DNA of 64,000 nucleotides from the NCBI GenBank assembly GCA_964520905.1, contig CAZFQL010000009.1, forward strand, positions 62,001 through 126,000, read 5' to 3'. The notes under the pieces were generated by a model. The model was not told where the DNA came from and did no database searches. It worked only from the letters and a program-made list of their open reading frames with translations. The stretch comes from JAGVIE01 sp964520905 (lineage in GTDB: Bacteria; Bacteroidota; Ignavibacteria; UBA10030; SZUA-254). Positions 27,340 to 35,268 of this stretch are shown piece after piece. Each line of letters opens with the position of its first letter. The first letter of the stretch is position 1. Position numbers and translations under genes: made by a program.

Positions 27340-28197
27340 ATGGCACACTTTACAAATCCAAAAGCAGAAGAAATATTAGATAAAGAATTTAAATGCCTCA
27401 ACGCCGGCTTCGTGCGTCTCGTCGATTACATGGGCGGCGATGAATCGATCGTACAAGCGGCGCGTGTTTCTTACGGAAAGGGAACGAAATCTGTCAGCGA
27501 AGACCGCATACTTCTCCGCTACCTGATGCGCCACTTGCATACTACACCGTTCGAGATGGTGGAGTTGAAATTTCACGTCAAGCTTCCCATTTTTGTTGCA
27601 CGTCAGTGGATCCGCCACCGCACTGCGAATGTCAATGAACTATCGGGACGTTATTCGATTATGAAGGATGAGTTTTACCTTCCTTCACCGGAAGTTGTAA
27701 AACGGCAAAGCGTTCGCAACAAGCAGGGACGCTCGGAAGATGATGTTCCTTCAGAACTGCAACAAAAAGTTTTAAACATGCTTCTCGAAGACCAACGTCA
27801 TACATATAGTCGCTATGAAGAACTGTTGAAGGATGAAATTGCCCGCGAGCTTGCTCGCATAAATCTCCCGCTGTCACTCTACACCGAGTGGTACTGGAAA
27901 ATTGACCTGCACAATCTTCTCCACTTTCTGCATTTGCGTATGGACAAACATGCACAGTTTGAAATCCGTATCTACGCCGAGACAATGGGAGAAATCGTCA
28001 AGCGTGTAGCGCCGATGGCATGGGAAGCGTTTGAGGATTATGTGTTTTACGGCGATCGATTCTCAAAAGCCGAGTTAAAAGCTATTGCAGATAATCTCGA
28101 TACTCAGAAGATCACAAAAGAATATTTGGAGAAGTACAATCTGAAGTGTCTTGAAGCGGATGAGTTTTTGGAAAAGCTGAAAAAACTTAAAGGGTAA
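27340..28197 (+). CDS. thyX: FAD-dependent thymidylate synthase
   Basis: A 285-residue flavoenzyme that methylates dUMP to dTMP using methylene-tetrahydrofolate and NADPH. 'RHRTANVNELSGRYS' (residues 92-106) is the ThyX signature. 'RHLHTTPFEMVELKFHVKLP' and 'LSLYTEWYWKIDLHNLLHFL' complete the substrate and FAD pockets. The length is in the longer range for ThyX. No thyA is seen in the window. It is followed by a family C repeat. Confidence 0.93.
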   Translation: MAHFTNPKAEEILDKEFKCLNAGFVRLVDYMGGDESIVQAARVSYGKGTKSVSEDRILLRYLMRHLHTTPFEMVELKFHVKLPIFVARQWIRHRTANVNELSGRYSIMKDEFYLPSPEVVKRQSVRNKQGRSEDDVPSELQQKVLNMLLEDQRHTYSRYEELLKDEIARELARINLPLSLYTEWYWKIDLHNLLHFLHLRMDKHAQFEIRIYAETMGEIVKRVAPMAWEAFEDYVFYGDRFSKAELKAIADNLDTQKITKEYLEKYNLKCLEADEFLEKLKKLKG

Positions 28198-28253
28198 CTC
28201 TTTGCGCTCTCTGCGGTTTAATATTAACCGCAAAGATCGCTAAGGGTGCAAAG
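28196..28253. repeat. Imperfect inverted repeat, family C, copy 2
   Basis: GCGGTT (28213-28218) pairs with AACCGC (28226-28231) around TAATATT, with CTTTGCG and GCAAAG arms further out. It fills the space between the convergent thyX and arfB ends and probably works as a two-way terminator. Similar to the element at 3864-3941. Confidence 0.6.
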
Positions 28254-28685
28254 TTATTCATACAAATTTCGAACCTTTCTCATCTTTTTAATTTCTCCCC
28301 GATGTTTTTTCAATGTTAATCGCTTTTCTTTTCCACCCAAAGTGATTTTTGTTTTTATCCGTTTCTTCTTTAGCTTCAGAGCTTTCTGAAGCAGCTCAAT
28401 AAATTTTCGAACCACATCCTCTCTGTTCTTCCATTGACTTCTGGATTCCTGAGAGACAAGATGTAACACTCCATCTGAATCGATCTGAGATTTCAAATTT
28501 TTGCGGATGATATTTCGTTGATGGTCTGAAAGACTTGGAGAGTTTACAACATCGAAGAGCAATTCTACTTTTGTTTCAACTTTGTTAACGTTCTGTCCGC
28601 CCTTTCCGCCGCTTCTAGCAAACTTGAACCGCAGTTCTCCGGGTGGAATTTCTAAGTTCTGATTTATGTGAACTGTTTCTCTCAT
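28254..28685 (-). CDS. arfB: Alternative ribosome-rescue factor ArfB (YaeJ-type peptidyl-tRNA hydrolase)
   Basis: A 143-residue protein with the release-factor catalytic loop 'RSGGKGGQNVNKVETKVEL' (GGQ at residues 29-31). It lacks the stop-codon recognition domains of RF1/RF2. The C-terminal tail is strongly basic ('KKKRIKTKITLGGKEKRLTL'), as needed to enter an empty mRNA channel. It frees ribosomes stalled without a stop codon. Convergent with thyX. Confidence 0.92.
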   Translation of the reverse strand: MRETVHINQNLEIPPGELRFKFARSGGKGGQNVNKVETKVELLFDVVNSPSLSDHQRNIIRKNLKSQIDSDGVLHLVSQESRSQWKNREDVVRKFIELLQKALKLKKKRIKTKITLGGKEKRLTLKKHRGEIKKMRKVRNLYE

Positions 28686-28773
28686 ATCTAAACATACGAA
28701 ATTAATGAATATCTTGCATTTTCAGTCAATCTTTGCTAAGTTGGATTACCCTTGCTGCTCTGCAAAGTGAAGC

Positions 28774-28847
28774 CCATCTTGGAGATGGACTCCACATCAG
28801 ATTGGCAGGGGTAAGGTGTTTTCAGCCCGACGGAAAGAGCCGGGCTG
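28774..28847. other. Structured leader upstream of mfd
   Basis: Two hairpins in the 195-base gap before mfd: CCATCT-TGG-AGATGG (28774-28788), and CAGCCCG (28823-28829) with CGGGCTG (28841-28847). An outer pairing of TTACCC with GGGTAA is also possible. It could be a cis-regulatory leader or another dispersed repeat. The TPP riboswitch 3' half is absent. Confidence 0.3.
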
Positions 28848-28880
28848 AGATTACATATTTTAGATATCGGATGTTAGCTC

Positions 28881-31800
28881 ATGGATAAGTTCAAAGCTGA
28901 AATATTTCAATCGGGAAAATTTGCTCACTTCGCTGAAGAGGTAAGCAGATTGAATGCCGGAGAATCACTTCACATTCGCGGAGTAAATGGTTCGCTCACC
29001 GCTTTTCTAACATCCTTTACATTTGAGACATTACAGCGTCAGGTTGTATTAATCGCATCTGATGAAGATAGCGCCGAAAAACTTCGTGATGACTGTGCCG
29101 TGATCGCGGGCGAACAGAACGTGCGTTTCTTCGGCGCCCGTCCCGCTCATCAGGCGCAAATGCTCGATATGTCATCTTCCATCGCTCAGATAGAAACATT
29201 GAAAGCGCTTGCCGGCGGAAAACATTACATTGTTGTTGCATCTCCGAACTCAATTGTCGAGAAAGTCCCGTCGCCCGATAAGTTCAGCAAAACAATCATC
29301 GAAATCGAGAACAATCATGAATACAACTTCAAAATACTAATCGAGCAGCTTGAGCAAATCGGATTCGAACGGAAGAATTTTGTGGAAAGCTACGGCGACT
29401 TTGCCGTCCGCGGAGGAATCATCGATGTGTTTCCCTATGTCGGAGAAAACCCTATCCGCTTCGAGTTCTGGGGTGATACTGTAGAATCGATCCGGGAGTT
29501 CGATGTACTTTCACAGCGTTCGATTCGAGAGTTGAAATTAGCAAGCATAGTTCCCAAATTAACCACCGATAACACGGAAGATGCGCAGATAAACACAGAT
29601 TCATTGTTCAATTATCTCGCTAAAGATGCAATTGTAATTCTCGATGAACCGGAAATAATCAAGCGTGAAATCGAAGAACTTTTCAAAGAAGGAGTTACAA
29701 ATCTATTTTCTTTTGAGGAAATATATAAACAGACTTACAAATTCTCTCTCATCTGCAATTCTAACTTCAGAGCGGACGAATCCGAAATCTCAACGAGTCA
29801 AGTCGTCGACCCTAATCCAAAATTTATGGTGAGCAAAGACGAACCATCCCAAATTATCCGGGATTTTAACGCTCAGCCTCAGCCCTCCTTCAACGGCAGT
29901 GTTAATTTACTTATCGATCATCTTGCTAAACTGGAAAGCGAAGGATATAAAATTTTCCTCTCGTGTGATACTAAGGACGAAGCGGAACGGTTGAAAGAGT
30001 TGATTGATGAAGTAGTAACAGCGCCGGATAAGTCAGGGTTGGATTCAAGATGGAAGATTGATGATTCAGGCACATCCATCATCCATCACCCATCCTCTAT
30101 CAATCCCGTGTTTCTAACTGAGACTATTCATTCCGGCTTTATCTATCATCCATCGAAAATCGCCGTACTCACCGAGCATGAAGTCTTCGGCCGTCTCAAA
30201 AGACGTGGAGGCGCTAAACGCAGACGCTTCAGAGGATTCTCGCAAAAAGAATTGCGTCAGCTAAAACGAGGCGATTACGTTGTGCATGTCGATCATGGTA
30301 TCGGTGAGTTTGCGGGTTTGACGAAGATTAAAGTCGGAAGTGTAGAACAGGAAGTGATGAAAATTTTATTTCTTGAGAAGGACACGCTTTATGTAAATCT
30401 TAATTTCATCAATCGTGTTCAGAAATATTCGTCGCAGGAAGGACACGTTCCGAAGCTTACGAAGTTAGGCGCGCCAGATTGGGAGCGGATGAAGGCGAAA
30501 GCCAAAAGCCGCATCAAAGATATAGCGCGCGATCTCATCGCACTTTACGCTAAGAGGAAGCAAGAACAAGGTACTGCATTCTCGCCCGATTCTCACTGGC
30601 AGAAAGAGCTGGAAGCGTCGTTCATGTATGAAGATACAATCGACCAGGCGACAGCAACTCTCGATGTCAAGCATGATATGGAAAGCTCCTCGCCGATGGA
30701 TCGCCTGATATGCGGCGATGTCGGATTTGGTAAAACGGAAGTTGCCGTGCGTGCCGCCTTCAAGGCAGTGATGGATGGAAAGCAGGTTGCTATCCTTGTT
30801 CCGACAACTATTCTCGCCCTTCAACATTACAATACATTTCTCGACCGGCTCAATCGTTATACAACGAGAGTCGAGAATATCACGCGATTCAAATCGAAAA
30901 AAGATCAAACTCGAATCGTAGAAGAAATGAAAAAGGGTTCAATCGATATTATTATTGGAACGCATCGGCTTCTCTCGAAGGATATCGGATTTAAGGATTT
31001 AGGATTGCTGATTATTGATGAAGAGCATCGGTTTGGCGTTTCGGCGAAAGAAAAACTTCGTCAGCTCAAAGCAAGCGTTGATACGTTAGCATTAACCGCA
31101 ACACCGATTCCGAGGACTCTTCACTTTTCTCTCATTGGCGCGCGCGATCTTTCGCTTATAAACACGCCGCCACGCAATCGCATTCCGATCATCACCGAAA
31201 TTATTCCTGCCTCTGACGGCAGAAGAACACAATGGCATATTATTCGAGAGGCAATTCTCAAAGAGCTTCATCGCGGCGGGCAAATATATTTTGTACACGA
31301 CCGTGTCCAGAACATCGATGCAATCGTCGAGCAAGTGAAATCGCATATACCGGAGGCACGCGTCCATGTTGCACACGGACAAATGAGTGGACACCAGCTT
31401 GAAAAGACAATGTTAGATTTCCTTGAGAAGAAATACGATGTCCTGGTTTGCACAAAGATTATTGAATCGGGACTTGACATACCGAATGTCAACACAATAA
31501 TAATCAACCGTGCGGATAGATTCGGACTTGCAGAGTTATATCAATTGCGCGGACGGGTCGGGAGATCGAACATACAGGCATACGCGTACCTTTTCGTTCC
31601 GCCGATAAGCGCGCTGCCCAAGCATACTCTTCGTCGGCTATCGGCAATAGAAGAATTCACCGAGCTTGGCTCCGGTTTCAATCTTGCAATGCGCGATTTA
31701 GAAATCCGTGGCGCGGGCAATCTCCTCGGCGCCGAGCAATCGGGTTTTATCATGGAAATGGGTTTCGAGATGTACGAGCGGATCGTTCGCGAGGCAGTTG

Positions 31801-32405
31801 ATGAATTGAAACAGGAAGAATTTAAAGAGTTGATTGATGGTGGGAGATTGAAGATAGAAGATAGCAAACTCAAATCATCCATCATCCATTATCCATCATC
31901 CATCGAATCGATAATTGACGCCGATATTGAGGCGCTCATTCCGGATTTTTATATTGAATCCGACACCGAACGTCTCGATCTTTACCGCCGTTTATACAAA
32001 GCAACGACCGAAGAAGAGCTTAGATCGATGCGCGAAGAACTCAAAGACCGTTTCGGTGAATATCCCGAAGAAGTAGAAAATCTTTTCCAGCTTGTTGAGT
32101 TACGAACGCTCGCTTCTCACGCCGGCTTCCCGAAAGTATCGTTGAAAGAAAATGTTCTTACGATTACACTCCCCGATGAATCTAATAAACAATTCTATGG
32201 CGAAACAAGCGAGGATAATTCTCCGTTCCAGCGATTGATAAGGAAGATCGCACTGGAGAAAAGAAAGGATGTGCAGTTGAAGCAAGCGGGGAAAGAACTC
32301 ACACTTCAAATTAAACTGGGTGTTTTCAAAGAAGCCGGTAAACGGATTGAAGAAGTAAAAACGAAAATTGAAGAAATCGGCTCGGCTGTCTCCCGATTGT
32401 CCTAA
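28881..32405 (+). CDS. mfd: Transcription-repair coupling factor Mfd
   Basis: A 1,174-residue translocase that removes RNA polymerase stalled at DNA damage and recruits UvrA. Parts in order: UvrB-homology region (1-350); RNA polymerase-interacting domain with 'GDYVVHVDHGIGEFAGLTKI' (near 460); translocase with Walker A 'ICGDVGFGKTEVAVRAAF' (near 605), 'LLIIDEEHRFGV' (near 710) and 'LALTATPIPRTLHFSL'; the TRG region; and C-terminal D7 domain. Two segments near residues 380-412 and 983-1012 are low-complexity, with 'IIHHPSS' and 'IIHYPSS', and are derived from DNA repeats inserted in frame. Both fall in likely surface linkers, so activity may be kept. Confidence 0.95.
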   Translation: MDKFKAEIFQSGKFAHFAEEVSRLNAGESLHIRGVNGSLTAFLTSFTFETLQRQVVLIASDEDSAEKLRDDCAVIAGEQNVRFFGARPAHQAQMLDMSSSIAQIETLKALAGGKHYIVVASPNSIVEKVPSPDKFSKTIIEIENNHEYNFKILIEQLEQIGFERKNFVESYGDFAVRGGIIDVFPYVGENPIRFEFWGDTVESIREFDVLSQRSIRELKLASIVPKLTTDNTEDAQINTDSLFNYLAKDAIVILDEPEIIKREIEELFKEGVTNLFSFEEIYKQTYKFSLICNSNFRADESEISTSQVVDPNPKFMVSKDEPSQIIRDFNAQPQPSFNGSVNLLIDHLAKLESEGYKIFLSCDTKDEAERLKELIDEVVTAPDKSGLDSRWKIDDSGTSIIHHPSSINPVFLTETIHSGFIYHPSKIAVLTEHEVFGRLKRRGGAKRRRFRGFSQKELRQLKRGDYVVHVDHGIGEFAGLTKIKVGSVEQEVMKILFLEKDTLYVNLNFINRVQKYSSQEGHVPKLTKLGAPDWERMKAKAKSRIKDIARDLIALYAKRKQEQGTAFSPDSHWQKELEASFMYEDTIDQATATLDVKHDMESSSPMDRLICGDVGFGKTEVAVRAAFKAVMDGKQVAILVPTTILALQHYNTFLDRLNRYTTRVENITRFKSKKDQTRIVEEMKKGSIDIIIGTHRLLSKDIGFKDLGLLIIDEEHRFGVSAKEKLRQLKASVDTLALTATPIPRTLHFSLIGARDLSLINTPPRNRIPIITEIIPASDGRRTQWHIIREAILKELHRGGQIYFVHDRVQNIDAIVEQVKSHIPEARVHVAHGQMSGHQLEKTMLDFLEKKYDVLVCTKIIESGLDIPNVNTIIINRADRFGLAELYQLRGRVGRSNIQAYAYLFVPPISALPKHTLRRLSAIEEFTELGSGFNLAMRDLEIRGAGNLLGAEQSGFIMEMGFEMYERIVREAVDELKQEEFKELIDGGRLKIEDSKLKSSIIHYPSSIESIIDADIEALIPDFYIESDTERLDLYRRLYKATTEEELRSMREELKDRFGEYPEEVENLFQLVELRTLASHAGFPKVSLKENVLTITLPDESNKQFYGETSEDNSPFQRLIRKIALEKRKDVQLKQAGKELTLQIKLGVFKEAGKRIEEVKTKIEEIGSAVSRLS
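30028..30112. repeat. Repeat-derived insertion 1 in mfd (family E)
   Basis: A run of GATTCAAGATGGAAGATTGA followed by repeated CATCCATC units within the mfd frame, adding about 28 residues between the UvrB-like region and the polymerase-interacting domain. The same type of sequence recurs at 31832-31915. Confidence 0.6.
31832..31915. repeat. Repeat-derived insertion 2 in mfd (family E)
   Basis: GGGAGATTGAAGATAGAAGA followed by repeated CATCCATC/ATTATCCATC units, in frame, adding about 28 residues before the C-terminal domain. It resembles insertion 1 in the order of its parts. Confidence 0.6.
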
Positions 32406-32451
32406 GCGGAAGATTGCCGAACAGAAAACAAATGAGCTGATCACAATAATT

Positions 32452-32871
32452 TCATTCACCGATAACTTGCACAAAAATTTCTCTTGTTCTCGATCGATTG
32501 TCAAAATCGACGAGAACAATTTGCTGCCACGTACCCAAACACATTTGACCATCGGAAAAAGGGACCGAGAGCGACGGTCCAAGTAAAGCGGCGCGTACAT
32601 GCGCAAACCCGTTTCCGTCTCCCCATCGTGCGTTGTGATCGTAATGGATGTTTTGCGGCGCTAACCTTTCGATTGCTTTTTTGAGATCTTCAATAACTCC
32701 CGGCTCGAACTCAATCGTTGTGATACCGGCGGTTGAACCCGGAACAAAGACAACCGCAATACCATTTGAGATATTCGATTTACCGATTGCATTTTCGACT
32801 TTCGGCGTTATCTCTTTTATATCGCTGAAGCCATCCGTTTTTATCTGAAACACTGACGAATAAACTGCCAT
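32452..32871 (-). CDS. YjbQ/UPF0047 family protein (secondary thiamine-phosphate synthase type)
   Basis: About 139 residues from the ATG at 32871, where AAGGA lies 7-8 bases upstream; a TTG five codons earlier is less likely. 'GIAVVFVPGSTAGITTIEFE', 'HYDHNARWGDGNGFAHVRAA' and 'LGTWQQIVLVDFD' are the UPF0047 conserved blocks. Family members have weak thiamine-phosphate synthase activity in E. coli, but the physiological role is uncertain. Convergent with mfd, divergent from the phosphoesterase gene. Confidence 0.9.
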   Translation of the reverse strand: MAVYSSVFQIKTDGFSDIKEITPKVENAIGKSNISNGIAVVFVPGSTAGITTIEFEPGVIEDLKKAIERLAPQNIHYDHNARWGDGNGFAHVRAALLGPSLSVPFSDGQMCLGTWQQIVLVDFDNRSRTREIFVQVIGE

Positions 32872-32945
32872 AATTGATTCCTTCAATAATATTTCTTATC
32901 GTGATTCAATTACATGAAGTTAATTTTTTTATCGAACATAACAAA

Positions 32946-33614
32946 ATGAAAATTCTCGCGCTTACCGATATCCATGCCGCCTACCATAAGGCAGAAGAAA
33001 TAATTTCCAAAGAATCTCCAGACGTTCTCATCATAGGCGGGGATTTGACGAACGTTGGTACGATGAAGGAAGCGGAGGATGCACTCAGGAGCTTTCAGCA
33101 ATTTAATCCAAGACTTTTATGCCTGGCGGGAAATATGGACTTGCCGCAGCACGACGACTTGTACAATCGTCTTGGTATTTCCCTAAATGCTCGCGGTGTT
33201 GTACTTGAACACATCGGATTTTTCGGCGTTTCATCAGCGCCGATTTCACCCCTTCACACGCCCTACGAAATCACCGAAGAGGAAATTTCCAGGAGAATTC
33301 ACGAGGGATACAGGCAAGTTCAACACGCCGCAAAAAAAATCCTCATATCACACGCACCGCCGTACGGCACTAAAGTCGATATTATCCATTCGGGTATTCA
33401 TGTTGGCAGCACCGCTGTCCGGGAGTTCATCGAAGAGCATAACCCAGATGTGGTTATATGCGGACATATTCACGAGGGCCGCGGCCAGGATATAATAGAA
33501 AATACCAGGATTGTGAATTGCGGAACTGCAAAGGATGGGTACTACGTTGTGTTGAATACGGAACAGGACGAAATTAAAATAACAAATTTGCGGTTTTTTC
33601 TTAACAGGCTATAA
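32946..33614 (+). CDS. Calcineurin-like metallophosphoesterase
   Basis: About 222 residues from the ATG at 32946; the longer frame overlaps the divergent promoter region. Metal-binding motifs appear in order: 'ALTDIHAAY', 'LIIGGDLTNVG', 'LAGNMDLPQ' (GNxD), 'ISHAPP' and 'VICGHIHEGRG'. This is the complete calcineurin-like phosphoesterase set. The substrate is unknown. It ends at a strong hairpin. Confidence 0.88.
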   Translation: MKILALTDIHAAYHKAEEIISKESPDVLIIGGDLTNVGTMKEAEDALRSFQQFNPRLLCLAGNMDLPQHDDLYNRLGISLNARGVVLEHIGFFGVSSAPISPLHTPYEITEEEISRRIHEGYRQVQHAAKKILISHAPPYGTKVDIIHSGIHVGSTAVREFIEEHNPDVVICGHIHEGRGQDIIENTRIVNCGTAKDGYYVVLNTEQDEIKITNLRFFLNRL

Positions 33615-33620
33615 AAGCAA

Positions 33621-33645
33621 AAAGCGGCAAGTTTATCGCCGCTTT
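33621..33645 (-). terminator. Bidirectional terminator hairpin
   Basis: AAAGCGGC (33621-33628) and GCCGCTTT (33638-33645) with a 9-base loop. On the minus strand the stem is followed by TTTGCTTTT, a good termination tail for the amidohydrolase unit. It sits just after the phosphoesterase stop, so it may also serve the plus strand. Confidence 0.65.
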
Positions 33646-33682
33646 CTGTGCACATTCATATTCCCACGTATTACTTACATAA

Positions 33683-33778
33683 TTATCCTGGTTTTTTCTC
33701 TTCTTCTTTTTTCTCTTCCTTCTTCTCTAATTGTTCGTCTTTTTTCTCATGCTGTTTTCCGATGTTGTTTATCGACTT
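33683..33778 (-). other. In-frame Lys/Glu-rich tail after the amidohydrolase stop
   Basis: Immediately after the TAA at 33779-33781 the same frame continues for 31 codons, beginning 'KSINNIGKQHEKKDEQLEKK' and ending at a TAA (33683-33685). The composition is highly non-random (mostly Lys and Glu). It looks like a former C-terminal extension cut off by a nonsense change, or a small low-complexity segment. Confidence 0.4.
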
Positions 33779-35110
33779 TTATAGCCGGTCTAAAAGCTTT
33801 TCAAGTTCGCTGCTTGCTTTTGAGATCGTATCCCGCTCATCGAGCGTGCAGTATTCTTTTTGCCGATAAACCCATTTACCATCGATCATGACGGAATCGA
33901 CATTCTCGGGAGAAGATGAAAAAACAATCGACGAGTATATGTTTGATCGCCCCGAATAAGGGTTTTGTATATGAGAAAGGTTTAGAATAGTAAGATCGGC
34001 TTTTTTACCAACTTCAATACTGCCGATTTCACTCTCAAGCCCGAGCGCTTTCGCGCCATTGATAGTAGCCATATCGAAAATTGTTTTAGCATCCATCGCT
34101 GTAGGACCATGAAACGGTTTCTGCAATAAAGAAGCAAGCCGCATTTCCTGGAACATGTCCAAATTATTATTGCACGGCGCGCCATCGGCGCCCAGAGATA
34201 TTGTGATGTTCTTCTGCATCAGTTTTGGTATGTTGGCGATGCCGGAGCCAAGCTTTAAGTTCGATGACGGGCAGTGAGATATATTGGATTTTGTTGCTTG
34301 AAGTATGTTCACCTCATTTTCATTTAGATGAATGCAGTGAGCAAGACATGAACGCTCTGACAATAACCCCAGGTGATGCAGAAACTCAACATTATCCATT
34401 TTACATCTGCGGCGAACGGTTTCAAGCTCTAACTTATTCTCTGATGCATGAGTATGAAACAACATACCAGTGAAATCATTTGTCATCTCATATGCATCGC
34501 GCATGAGAGTATCCGAACATGAGAGGACAAATCTCGGTGCAACCGCATATTTGATTCTGCCATTGTACGAATTATGCCAGCTTTCGGCAAGAGCGAGTGT
34601 CGATTTAAGTGAATCTTTTGTCGGTTCTTTTAGTTTGGGAAAAATGTCGTTAATATCCATCATTGCCTTACCGACAAATGCCCTGAGACCTGTTTCGCCA
34701 ATAGCTCGGATAATTTCCTCTTCATAGTTGATGCTTCCCATATCGAGAATAGTTGTCGTTCCCGACCTGATTAGCTCGGCAATCCCTATTTTCGTTGAAT
34801 GATACATTGATAGTTCGTTATGCGCGGCTTCCATCGGAAAGATTTTTTCCCGAAGCCAATCGAGGAGCTGCAAATCATCTGCCAATCCACGGAACAGTGT
34901 CTGACATAGGTGAACATGAGTTTGAATAAAACCCGGGACGATAACCAAATTCCGAGCATCAATAATCCCACCGGGGGAAACCGCTGTAGCGCTATTGGCA
35001 GGTAAGAGAGCAGCAATTCGATTTCCCTCAATAAGCAGCGATACATCTTTAAGAATCTCATTTTGCAAATTCATTGTAATGATTGTACCACCCTGGATTA
35101 GCACAGACAC
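33779..35110 (-). CDS. Amidohydrolase, 5'-deoxyadenosine/methylthioadenosine/SAH deaminase type
   Basis: A 443-residue metal-dependent deaminase of the TRZ/ATZ group. 'PGFIQTHVHLCQTLFRGLAD' gives the first metal histidines. 'FHTHASENKLE', 'CLAHCIHLNENE' and 'ISLGADGAPCNNNLDMF' complete the site. Close relatives are annotated as 5'-deoxyadenosine deaminase or MTA/SAH deaminase, which recycle by-products of radical-SAM and methylation reactions. It is monocistronic. The exact substrate is an inference. An in-frame Lys/Glu-rich stretch follows the stop. Confidence 0.85.
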   Translation of the reverse strand: MSVLIQGGTIITMNLQNEILKDVSLLIEGNRIAALLPANSATAVSPGGIIDARNLVIVPGFIQTHVHLCQTLFRGLADDLQLLDWLREKIFPMEAAHNELSMYHSTKIGIAELIRSGTTTILDMGSINYEEEIIRAIGETGLRAFVGKAMMDINDIFPKLKEPTKDSLKSTLALAESWHNSYNGRIKYAVAPRFVLSCSDTLMRDAYEMTNDFTGMLFHTHASENKLELETVRRRCKMDNVEFLHHLGLLSERSCLAHCIHLNENEVNILQATKSNISHCPSSNLKLGSGIANIPKLMQKNITISLGADGAPCNNNLDMFQEMRLASLLQKPFHGPTAMDAKTIFDMATINGAKALGLESEIGSIEVGKKADLTILNLSHIQNPYSGRSNIYSSIVFSSSPENVDSVMIDGKWVYRQKEYCTLDERDTISKASSELEKLLDRL

Positions 35111-35268
35111 GTTAAAACCTTAATATTTATTTTTTCTGATGAACATGATTTGATTGAAGAATCGAATGCAAATATAACATTCGCCGGATAAATTGCAACA
35201 TCGAAAACAACAGGCCATAGAAAACGGTTGCCCGATTTTGTGTGAAATAAAACTATGAGCTAAGAGCG

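Noticed and set aside
28801..28860. TPP riboswitch before mfd
   Set aside because: A GGGCTGAGA-like motif is present, but the conserved 3' half of the aptamer is missing and mfd is not a thiamine gene.
33648..33869. Ser/Phe-rich plus-strand frame of 73 codons
   Set aside because: It is the antisense of the Lys/Glu-rich tail and the amidohydrolase C-terminus; composition is explained by the other strand.
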